A stretch of DNA of 64,000 nucleotides, taken from NCBI GenBank assembly GCA_902805475.1, contig CADCSX010000009.1:1798001-1862000 (forward strand), given 5' to 3'. The DNA comes from Entonaema liquescens (lineage: Eukaryota; Ascomycota; Sordariomycetes; Xylariales; Xylariaceae). Under the pieces are notes generated by a model. The model saw only the letters and a list, made by a program, of their open reading frames with translations, was not told where the DNA came from and ran no database searches. Numbering within the stretch: the stretch's first letter is position 1; every line of letters starts with the position of its first letter. Position numbers and translations under genes: made by a program. Shown piece by piece: positions 1 to 9,037 of the stretch.

Positions 1-1599
1 GCCGAGAATCCTTTTCCCTCGACGACAATATTCCGAAAACGCCCTCCGTGAACAATCATGGATTTTGGGAACTCCCCTTACAAGATCAAAGAAATTTCAT
101 GCTACTTGTGTTGCTATATTTTTTGCAGGGTGTTCCTATGGGACTTGCTAGTGGATCGGTACCGTTCCTCCTCAAAGAGCATCTCTCATTTGGTGAAATC
201 GGTGTCTTCAGCTTGGCGTCATATCCGTACTCGTTAAAATTATTTTGGAGTCCGATAGTAGACGCGGTATGGAGTCCTAAAGTTGGAAGGAGGAAAAGCT
301 GGATTCTTCCGATTCAGTTGATATCTGGGTTTAGTATGTTATACCTCGGGTCTATGATTGAGGATTTAATGGCCACGACGGGTAAACCAGGCGGACCAAC
401 CATCTGGAATTTCACGGGTTGGTGGTTCTTCCTAGTCTTCATGTGCGCTACTCAGGATATTGCCGTTGATGGGTGGGCGCTCACTTTGCTGACGCCGGGA
501 AATGTTTCTTACGCTTCGACGGCGCAAACGGTCGGTTTAACAGCCGGTCAGTTTCTATCGTACACTGTTTTCCTAGCCTTTAATTCTAGCGATTTTGCCA
601 ATCGCTATTTCCGCTCTGTGCCTTCAGAGGAGGGCCTTCTAAGCTTAGGGGCTATTTAACCTTCTGGGGTTGGGCTTATCTTGCAATCACTCTTGGACTT
701 GCGCTCCTCAAAAGGAAGAAAGAACAAGGAATGAGGATGGTATCTGGGACGTTTACAAGATTATGTGGGATGTTTTGAAACTACGGAATATCCAGACCAT
801 TATTATCGTCCACCTCATTTCAAAGATCGGATTTCAAGCCAACGATGCGGTAACAAACCTTAAGTTGCTAGAAAAGGGATTTGGCAAAGAAAACATGGCG
901 CTGACCGTCCTTATCGACTTTCCTTTCGAGATAGGTCTTGGTTACTACGCCGGCAAGTGGTCTCAGGAATATACCCCTATGCGCCTCTGGTGCTGGGGCT
1001 TCGTGGGTCGTCTGATCGCGGCTATCTTTGCTCAGGTCACTGTTAGTATCTTCCCAGCTGGTGGTGTCCAGCCATGGTATCTTCTCCTCGTCATTGGTGA
1101 GCATGTCTTCTCGACATTTACTTCAACCATCATGTTCGTTGCTGTTTCCGCATTCCACGCTCGGGTTGCTGACCCTGTAATCGGCGGAACTTATATGACC
1201 TTGCTTGCTACGTAAGTACTGCATCCTAAATCATAAGTCAATCTTAGCTAACAGCCAACCAGGGTTTCCAATCTTGGCGGTACATTCCCCAGATATTTCG
1301 TCCTGCGCCTAGTGGATACCTTCACACAGGCAACTTGCCTTCCCCCGACGCAGAAGCTTGACAGCTCAGCGCTCAAAGGACCCCTTGTAACACAGGAATT
1401 CTCCTGTTCCGTTCAAGCCGAGAGGGAGCGGTGCGAGCACGGCGGTGGTACGTGCGAGATCCTCCATGATGGATTTTATATCGTGAATGTTCTCTGCGTC
1501 ATCGTAGGCGTGTTGACATTTGCTCTATATATCAGAAAGAGAGTTCTGGTATTGCAAAACCTACCATTGAGGGCATGGAGGTTAGCTGGGTCCCGGTAG
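1..1599 (+). CDS. Acetyl-CoA transporter (AT-1/SLC33A1 family), 5' partial, with two apparent frameshifts
   Basis: Multipass major-facilitator protein of the AT-1/SLC33 family, which in other eukaryotes carries acetyl-CoA into the ER/Golgi lumen. The frame is open from base 3, so the true start lies outside the window. Family-like segments are visible: a first membrane helix followed by QGVPMGLASGSVPFLL, then ATQDIAVDGWALTLL, then SKIGFQANDAVTNLKLLEKG, and a Cys-containing loop before the last helix (GGGTCEILHDGFYIVN). One intron at 1212-1262 (GTAAGT...CAG, branch GCTAAC) joins TLLA to TVSNLGGTFPRYF. Between about 648 and 732 the coding sense moves through all three frames: frame of base 48 up to LLSLG, then GYLTFWGWAYLAITLGLALL in a second frame, then DGIWDVYKIMWDVLK in a third. 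Each switch equals one missing base, in a G run and near an A pair. It is either a recent pseudogene or has consensus errors. Family assignment is confident; intactness is not. Confidence 0.85.
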
Positions 1600-2277
1600 A
1601 GTGATAGTAGTGTGTAGCCTATATGTACAACATGGATAAAATAGACATTACCAAGTATACATCGCTAGTCGCAGTATGGCTCGTGATTAGATACAAGCGC
1701 ATTCGCAACCCAGATGAATATGGGGACTTATCATGAGTGCGTGGTTTATAATATTCACATGATAGTTCAGCCATTCGATTCTAGTGCATTAGAGAATCTA
1801 TAGGAAACCATTCCAAGTAACGAGCGAAATGAAGGTACTGAACAATAGAATAGAATGGTGTATATAGATATTCCCCAAATCAGTTTCAAAGGAGTCTTTG
1901 ATTGGCTAGACTTTTGCGCAAGCGCATCTTCCTCCTTTGCCATCCAGTAGAATCGACGGTAGTAATAGAACGATCTCCTAGGCAAGTAGATACAACGAAC
2001 CTATGAAAAGATGGCCCAGCTCTACAATGACCTATGTCTTTCCTTTCAACATTGTTCACCAGCCAACAATAAGTCCAAGATATAGAGTTCCGTAATGAGG
2101 GCATTGTTACTCATACGTACTAAGACATTGTTTGGGTAGAATCAAATATATAGTTGGCACCTCATGAAATATTCCGTTCCTATGAAGTTTGTGAACGAGC
2201 TCAAACTTAAGCCTACCACAAATCTAGTTTTTTAAGGATATTGCTTTTCGAGAACTTCAAAATCGCTACGTTTCATT
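1600..2277. other. Intergenic spacer, no gene seen
   Basis: Spacer between the acetyl-CoA transporter and the 215-residue orphan. It is AT-rich with only short, unrelated reading frames on both strands. I see no RNA gene or repeat. Confidence 0.6.
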
Positions 2278-2925
2278 ATGGAGGATACCGGTATGGAGCT
2301 AATGGACCTAAACATAACTCTCCCCAGAGTCTGCGACTCCTGTGAGGTACTTATCGAGGATGAGACTCTTCCTGATATCGTGCTCTACTGGTTTTGTCCT
2401 GCAGGCTTCTATGAAGAGACACAGAGGGACGTGGACATCGAATGTACACGATGTCAGTTGAAATACGGGGCCGGTATTGACGATGCCCTCCTGGCTGTTC
2501 ATGCCGCTCCCGACGAGCTGTTTACCGCAGAGATGTTCGAGGATTTTATCAACGATCTCCACGTCTCCGCTGGATTTTTAAGACCCGCGACGTGGCTTGG
2601 CCTCCGGCCCATTGTCTGGAAATGGAGACACCGCATTGATCTCAATATCTTATTCCAACAGGTCGAGCTCGTCCTAGGCGACACCTGGGCCATCAGGTTC
2701 TTCCAGGACCTTGCGGACGGGGCCTTCGATGCTGTGTGCAAGGTCATGTTCGAGGGCGAACAGCCCGTCGACGAGGCTTTAAGAGCATCTGTTGCAGGCG
2801 CCCGCCAGCCGATGATCGAGTCGATCCAAGACCCAGAGGGCTTAGAAGCGGCATTCCGCTACTTGGAAGAGTTACTTGTGGCGAACGGCTACGACCCCAA
2901 TGCAAGAGAAGAAGAGGAATTCTAG
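2278..2925 (+). CDS. Acidic hypothetical protein with two CxxC knuckles (215 aa)
   Basis: Single-exon reading frame that I do not recognise. The first 60 residues hold C19-x2-C22, C40 and C56-x2-C59, an arrangement that could bind zinc like a small ribbon or knuckle. The remainder is acidic and looks helical, with Trp-rich stretches (TWLGLRPIVWKWRHR) and a Glu-rich C-terminus ending EEEEF. The frame uses codons like those of neighbouring genes, and the amino-acid pattern is too structured for a chance frame. There is no signal peptide or membrane helix. The next ATG in frame (codon 6) would remove only five residues. Function unknown; the zinc-binding role is inference from cysteine spacing. 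Confidence 0.55.
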   Translation: MEDTGMELMDLNITLPRVCDSCEVLIEDETLPDIVLYWFCPAGFYEETQRDVDIECTRCQLKYGAGIDDALLAVHAAPDELFTAEMFEDFINDLHVSAGFLRPATWLGLRPIVWKWRHRIDLNILFQQVELVLGDTWAIRFFQDLADGAFDAVCKVMFEGEQPVDEALRASVAGARQPMIESIQDPEGLEAAFRYLEELLVANGYDPNAREEEEF

Positions 2926-3418
2926 ACAAGCCCTTCCTAACTACGAGTATGTTAATAACGATGCGAGTGTAGAAGGGGATGTGTAAAAGTCTTGTTAGCT
3001 ATCATTCAACCGACAGTCACTAGAAATGATCGTCATCCGAGCCGATGCTACAATGGCAATTCTTCATAAGTATTCCCAATGTCATACTTGGGCTAACTTG
3101 ATAAAATAACTGTAGCAGATTGAAACTAAGTATGATATAATATAACTGCTCATTATCATGAGCTCTAATATCTAACCCTGCTTTGTAGAGTTTCTTTATG
3201 TCCTGGAGTCAGAAAAACGTAGCTAGAGCACTTGAAATAATAAATCTGTGTATATTCTAAATTAACCTTTGTAACATGGAATTTGTGTTTTGTTATCATC
3301 GTGAACTATACATATCTTTGTTTGATAGTGTATAACTTAAACACATAGATAATTGCGGATGGGTGGGAAAACAAACTGCGCTTAGTACTTTGTTGAATTT
3401 AGGAAGCCAAGACATCAC
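2926..3418. other. Intergenic spacer, no gene seen
   Basis: AT-rich spacer ahead of the tRNA gene. No reading frame with family resemblance and no repeat was seen; it presumably carries the 3' end of the orphan gene and the upstream flank of the tRNA. Confidence 0.55.
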
Positions 3419-3517
3419 GGCAAGATGGCCGAGTTGGTTATGGCGTGAGGTTAAGGTCACCTTAATTCCTACATCCTCATGGAGCAATCCGCGTGGGTTC
3501 AAGTCCCACTCTTGTCA
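3419..3517 (+). tRNA. tRNA-Leu(AAG) with 17-nt intron
   Basis: A complete cloverleaf can be folded by eye. Acceptor GGCAAGA pairs with TCTTGTC (one G-U), followed by discriminator A at 3517. The D arm is GCC/GGC. The anticodon stem TGAGG (3446-3450) pairs with CCTCA (3475-3479). The long variable arm has a GGA/TCC stem, as in class II tRNAs. The T arm is GTGGG-TTCAAGT-CCCAC. The anticodon AAG lies at 3453-3455. An intron at 3457-3473 sits one base 3' of the anticodon, the canonical position, and its CCTTAA can pair with TTAAGG of the anticodon loop, as in typical pre-tRNA introns. An internal A box (TGGCCGAGTTGG) and B box (GGGTTCAAGTCCC) are present. Confidence 0.93.
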
Positions 3518-3522
3518 AACGA

Positions 3523-3532
3523 TTTTTTTTTT
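3523..3532 (+). terminator. RNA polymerase III terminator of tRNA-Leu
   Basis: A run of ten T residues begins six bases after the discriminator base of the tRNA, the usual position and sequence for a Pol III stop. Confidence 0.85.
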
Positions 3533-3862
3533 GCGGTGTTTTCCGGTGTTTTATACTAGTAATGACACTAGTATACGCCCACTTATACAGAAACCCTCAT
3601 AGTGAAATAAAATAGTAGCTACAAAGAGTTATCTACTAACAAATGCCAGTATCTTCTTATTTAACAATATATTTGCCTAGTTGATTATTTGTTATTCACT
3701 CTCAAGTATGTATATAGACATGTGGCTAGGTGTAACCAGTATACTATCGAAAACCCATCTTATATCCCAAAATAATCGTTCCCAGATCAAACAGAAATAG
3801 CAGTATATTAATCTTGGAAACAGGGCCTGTGAGGAGATATCCTGCATGTCAATAGCCGGTGC
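3533..3862. other. Intergenic spacer, no gene seen
   Basis: AT-rich spacer between the tRNA and the convergent CREG-like gene. Nothing recognisable apart from short AT runs; it includes the 3' flank of the minus-strand gene. Confidence 0.5.
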
Positions 3863-4651
3863 TCAGAGATCCGATGTACTCCATTCATCCCAGCCCTTCT
3901 TCTCACCAGGTAATCTTACACTTTCCCATTCCTTCCTGGTGACATTCTTCCACTCCTCGACGGGGATCCATCCGATGTAGGCTCTATCACCAAAGCCACC
4001 AACCCAGTAGATCTGTGTAACGACAAGCCTCACAAACTCAGACTCGTGGATCTCATTTCCAGGAAGCCAGTACTTGCTGTCGGGATGCGTATCTACATAA
4101 CAAGATGATAACGCCTTAGCATCGGCCGAATCAATCTTCTCGATGTAGCCTAATAAGCTATAACGTGGGAGGTTCACGGCGCTATACGGCACTCTATCTT
4201 TGGTGTCGGTATCGCGTCCGAATAGCCAATCGAAGAAGGTGGATTTGATGCGCTTATCTGGCGGATAGGGAGGAGTCCACTCTTGGGCAAGACTGATATT
4301 GGAACCGCTTTCCACATTCTTAAAGGTCGTCCCTATCTTAATAGCTAAGAACGTGGGGTTGCCCTCCTCCTCGCAGTCCGCAACGTACTCCATCAGTCCA
4401 ATAGGCACACCGGCGAGACCATCTGGCTGGCGTCCACGGGAAGAGTCCGGGAAGACGGTGGCGAGAGTGCCTAGTGGGGTAAGAGCTAGGATGCGACGAC
4501 CGAGCACGGCGGACTCGTATGAAGTTGGAATCTTATAATTTGAATCCGAAGCAGGAGGGTTACTGAGGATATACTGCGGTTCTTGGGAAGGTTCTGCCAC
4601 GCACGAGTGCGCAGCTAGAGAAACAAATGACAAGCTATGTAGGAACCTCAT
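3863..4651 (-). CDS. Secreted CREG-like beta-barrel protein
   Basis: Single-exon gene for a CREG-family protein, which has the FMN-binding split-barrel fold (pyridoxamine-oxidase-like) but usually lacks oxidase function; known members are secreted or lysosomal. Family features: the opening segment RRILALTPLGTLATVF, the Gly/Leu-rich PDGLAGVPIGLMEYVADC stretch, an acidic loop, then LPRYSLLGYIEKI and the closing FVRLVVTQIYWVGGFGDRAYIGWI. I chose the ATG at 4651 because it opens directly into a signal peptide (MRFLHSLSFVSLAAHSCVA). An in-frame ATG nine codons upstream (4678) would put charged residues ahead of it. Two N-glycosylation sequons (NIS, NVT) agree with secretion. Length about 262 residues fits fungal members. 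Substrate and role are unknown. Confidence 0.85.
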   Translation of the reverse strand: MRFLHSLSFVSLAAHSCVAEPSQEPQYILSNPPASDSNYKIPTSYESAVLGRRILALTPLGTLATVFPDSSRGRQPDGLAGVPIGLMEYVADCEEEGNPTFLAIKIGTTFKNVESGSNISLAQEWTPPYPPDKRIKSTFFDWLFGRDTDTKDRVPYSAVNLPRYSLLGYIEKIDSADAKALSSCYVDTHPDSKYWLPGNEIHESEFVRLVVTQIYWVGGFGDRAYIGWIPVEEWKNVTRKEWESVRLPGEKKGWDEWSTSDL

Positions 4652-5307
4652 TGCGAAAGAGTGCTTATACTCTGGCAAGAACGGGAATGGCAGAAGGAGA
4701 AAAGCTTGAGCTTATAACTTCTAAAATTACGAGTGATGAAGGTAAAGGTCGAAATTATATTCTCATACTGTCTGTTTTGATGGCGCTTAGCGGTCTACTA
4801 GAGCTCATCAAACGATCAACCAAGACGAAGACGAGGCCGATCACCGGTCTGAAGTTCAAAACAATCCCATGTGAATGTGAAATGATGCATCAAGTGGGTC
4901 ACTTGCCATGCAGGTCTGGGTCTGGGGCTTGCCTTAACGGGATTAGTTACATGAAATGGTAGGGGTTACAGTTGACCCCACTAGGTTAGAACTTATGCAC
5001 CGATAAATAGGTACCCTCAAAGTTCTTGCCTGAGCGGAGTTATGCAATAAAGTTTAACGCGGGGCTTTCGGAGATGCACCTAAAACATAGTCACATGACC
5101 AGGGTTTACTTAGCCCTTTGTGGAAATTTTGACGAATCCAGTCCTTTCTTCGGTGTGACTCTTTCCACTCCCAAACCCTCACAACATCTATCTTAGTGCC
5201 AAGACTCGCGAATTCATCAGCAAAAACCCGCCCACATCGACCCATTTCTTCCACTCTTCCCAACTTCATCGACTTCGTAACAGTCTACAAGCAACAAATC
5301 TTTCAAG
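4652..5307. other. Divergent spacer between the CREG-like gene and RPS30
   Basis: About 650 bp separate the divergent CREG-like and RPS30 starts, so promoters for both must lie here. A pyrimidine-rich tract (5155-5260) precedes the RPS30 start, as is common for ribosomal-protein genes. No further gene is supported. Confidence 0.5.
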
Positions 5308-5930
5308 ATGGGAAAAGTTCACGGATCTCTCGCCCGTGCCGGTACGTCATTTCGATAGGAATCCCGATGCATTCTACGTTATATGATAACAAAGATGGAA
5401 ATTTGCTGACAATGTCCTACAGGTAAGGTCAAGTCTCAGACCCCTAAGGTTAGTTCATCCAACAATCCGATAATTCCATCCTCGCGATTAAGGAGCGCGC
5501 GTACGATTTGAGCCATTTGCATTACCGATAATGAGCGACTATTTTGAACATATATCGACTCGCAGCAGAATTGTTCCATTATTCGCCACTCGATATGTCG
5601 AAAATATCACCCCAGCCGAACATTCCGACAAGGACCTACAATCATCCGCCATCTCAAACGCGCGCTTGCTCCATCGAATACGCACTACCATCTACCATGA
5701 TCATCAAGGGTTAAATAGTATAAGAAACTAACAACATCAAAATAGGTCGAGAAGCAAGAGAAGGCAAAGACCCCTAAGGGCCGCGCCAAGAAGAGACTCA
5801 CATACACCCGTCGTTTCGTGAACGTCACCTTGACCGGTGGCAAGCGAAAGGTGAGCATCTTTTCTCGAATTGGATATATCTAGATTCCATACTAATGCCT
5901 CAATAGATGAACCCCAACCCTGGCTCATAA
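5308..5930 (+). CDS. RPS30: 40S ribosomal protein S30 (eS30), four exons
   Basis: Small basic component of the 40S subunit. The exons are 5308-5341, 5423-5448, 5746-5850 and 5907-5930, giving a 62-residue protein that begins MGKVHGSLARAGKVKSQTPK, has the KGRAKKRLTYTRRFVNVTL core and ends MNPNPGS. It therefore follows fungal eS30 along its whole length, with no ubiquitin-like fusion. Introns are 81, 297 and 56 nt, all GT-AG, with branch-like GCTGAC (intron 1), ACTAAC (intron 2) and ACTAAT (intron 3). The coding pieces are too small to be found as open reading frames; the join is forced by the conserved protein. Intron 2 is long for this gene set; I looked for box C/D snoRNA motifs and saw none convincing. 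Confidence 0.95.
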
Positions 5931-8900
5931 GCGCAACGCAGCGCCTACCCACTTGAGGGCAGCCGGTGTCATACCCGGGAGGATTTGGAAGGCGATGGAC
6001 GAGCAGACCCTCGACAGCGGCTAGCTCTGAGCGTCCGCCTCTTTTGCGTATGGCAGGCAAGCATACTCTGCTCTATTATGATCGGAAGTGAATGGATGAA
6101 ACGGAGGTTATGGATGCATACGGATTTGCATCTTTCATTAGGGAGTCATACGGCATCATCGTTCTGGCTTGGTCTTGGTCATTACCCCACAGACCTCTCA
6201 TCTGTACTTAAGCAGGTATCGCCTGGAAAGGCAGGAATACACACAGGGGACAGTAATTTTCTCTGCGAAGTTCGCTATCGCCAGAAGTGACCGTGATTGC
6301 CCGTACATGACCAGTATCTATAATTGTAGTCCGCTACAAGAAGCTCTTATTGATGCAATACCGGGGGTTTGGGAGGTTATCACTAATACTGGGTATTCGC
6401 GCCTTTCAGATGGGACCTAATCGAGCCGTACTCGGTAGTAAAATTACGTCAACAAGTAGAACATACACTCTTCTATTAACAAGCACATATATATATCGAC
6501 TTGACAAGACTGGTGATGGTATATCGTCGTCTATAATAGCCCGCTACCGCAGAACTGGTTTAGGTCCTAGTGACACGATAAGGGTGTATTTTAATTACGT
6601 CTCTCGAAGACAACGACAATAATAACAATAAACAGTAAACAATAAACAAAGCGAAACCATTTATGATTTTAATTACTGGAAAGCTAGACAGCTATTAACA
6701 ACCTAGAGGTACGCTCGGCCCTTCGTTACAACCCCTTTACGCCTTCTGCCCTAGTATAGGTTTTGACTGAGCCTAAAGTTATACTGCTACCTTCAACGTG
6801 AAACTCATTGGCGATATTTATGGTAACTTATTTAAGCTGATTGGCTGCTACTTGGACATATAAAATTGTCATATAGTTAACCTAAATGTCTGTGAATCCA
6901 TTGCTGTAGTTCCCTTTTAAGTCGATTATGAGTTTGCAGTAGGGAGTTACAAGATCTATAACAAAATCTACTGTTTAGATGTCCATTTGTTTAGCCTGGG
7001 GAGTATCAAAGCGTTTGCTTAACATTCTCTAACTAGATGTAGACCAAGGTACCCTAAATAAACAGTCCAAATTCAACAACTCAAGGCCTAAGATTCCAAT
7101 AACTAGGAATACACAAAGACCAGGTGTGAGCAAAGGAGTTAAAAATAGGGGTAACTATAAAAAGACGTCCCCTAACCAGTTAGTAAACGTACGATCGAAT
7201 CACATGCAAACAATAACTTATACCCACAGCAATCCACCTCCTCATCTTCACCATCCCTATCTCACAAACCTAACGGGAAGGCAGACGCTTCCCCCATACC
7301 CATCTCCAACCTTCCATCGGCTTTTCGCTCGGCCCTAAGCATCGGGTATAAAGTAGACAAAGAAACCAAATATAGAACCTCGTAAACTTAGCTCTAAGAA
7401 CAAAGAGACAGAGCAAGCAAGTCATGGAATGCCCAACATGAACAATCTACGTTATCGTCTTATAGCATCCCTTACCTCCCCCGAGAAACCTCTGTATCTA
7501 ACCCAGGTAGGCAGGCAAGTAACCTAGGCCGGGAAGAATAGGGACATGCCTTTACTCTGGATACTCGTGGGTCTGAAGATCGCTTGCGCTTAACACTTTT
7601 CATCCTAGATCTGGATCTGAGTGATCGGTTCCTCTGGTTGTCGAGGATGCGTATTAGCGAATGTACCTACGACATTCGATATACATCTAGCAAATTTCTC
7701 CCTTTTTATCTTTTCGCCAGGAAGGTTACACTTGTATCGTTTAAACAACAAAGGCAACGTAGTCGGGGTCGGAGCAGGGCACATTATAGTGCCAGGTAGG
7801 CATCTACTTACCCTCCCCATCCGTAACGTTGTAAGTCTTGATGTTGAGTAAGGGAATTGTAATATTATTAGGTAGGCAGTCATTGGGGGGAAAAGGTTCT
7901 TATTTGGATTTCTTTATACGTGGCTTTGGTCTTATTATATTCTTCCTCTATCCTAGCATCTACCTAGAAAAGCGAGCAGACATTTGTAATAGCAGTATCG
8001 TATCCGTGAAGGCTGAAAACCCCCTTCGTGGGAATTGTGTTTGTAGAACGTGTGCGGCCTAAGTATTCCTATAACATCGTCAAGAAACCGCAAAATGGTA
8101 TAACTGACTCCTGATATATGCTTCCACACCGTCTATCTGCCTGCTAGTCTGCTCGCCTGTCCGTACGCCTGGTTAAACCAAGGCAAACTCGGTAGCAACA
8201 ATCCTCCCCTGTGCTCCGTAGGTCCGTAGGTGACCCGCGTGCTCGTCTAGAAACAATAATGGTATCAATCCTGTATCTACAGACCCCCTATCCGAGTCCT
8301 AGCCACTAAGATAAAGAAAATATAGCACAAAATTCTTAGCGCATCCGACCAATCACCGTCCTCGCATAGCAAGGGTTGTCCTAAAGAGCTGTAATACTAC
8401 TAAGATATTGCGGTGCATTCCGTGGCCAAGTTTCGTTTGAAATCTTGTGATATTGTAAATGTAGTCGCGTTGCGTATTAAAGGTGGTAGTCGAGTGCCAA
8501 GAGGAACCAAAGTACAAATTCTTAATAAGTGTATGGAGTCGAGCAATCTAAACCGAAGCAGAACTGCCATCGAATTCGCGATGTAGCACTGAGATAAGTT
8601 TCTCCGGACATAGTAGCCCTTGGTTTATGCAGATGGAGAAACTGGACTCAATGTTTGGGTGTATAATTCTGTGAACGACCAAGGTCCCGATACCACAGCA
8701 GTCAGTTATATGCAAAACCGCTGAAAGTGTCGGGTGGATGGTATATAAAAATCATGGTCGCTCGTCATAAAACTAGAGAATCCAACGCCGCCGTATATGT
8801 GATGTCATGAGAATTCGTCATCCATGCCGTAGTGAGTTCAGCCGAGCCATTATTCACCATAAGGTGGTCCAGCCATCCGCTCCTTAGGTCGGATACGATT

Positions 8901-9037
8901 AGTTAAAACCAGAAAGCCTCCATGCAGAATCCAGGCGGAAGTGCTTGAGTAAATGCGCAAATCGGGAATCCCAGAACCGTGTCGTAAATGATATCCGATA
9001 CAGACATACATCCCGAAATCCTTCGGGGGAAGAAAAA
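5931..9037. other. Long gene-free spacer downstream of areA
   Basis: About 3.1 kb between the convergent RPS30 and areA genes. Only short reading frames without family resemblance are present on either strand. The proximal parts must be the 3' UTRs of both genes. I see no RNA gene, transposon end or long repeat. Confidence 0.6.

Noticed and set aside
1767..2104. Two overlapping minus-strand frames of 72 codons
   Set aside because: Short, in AT-rich DNA, with no splice logic or conserved motif.
5449..5745. snoRNA inside RPS30 intron 2
   Set aside because: An ATGATCA resembles a C box only weakly, and no matching D box or terminal stem was found.
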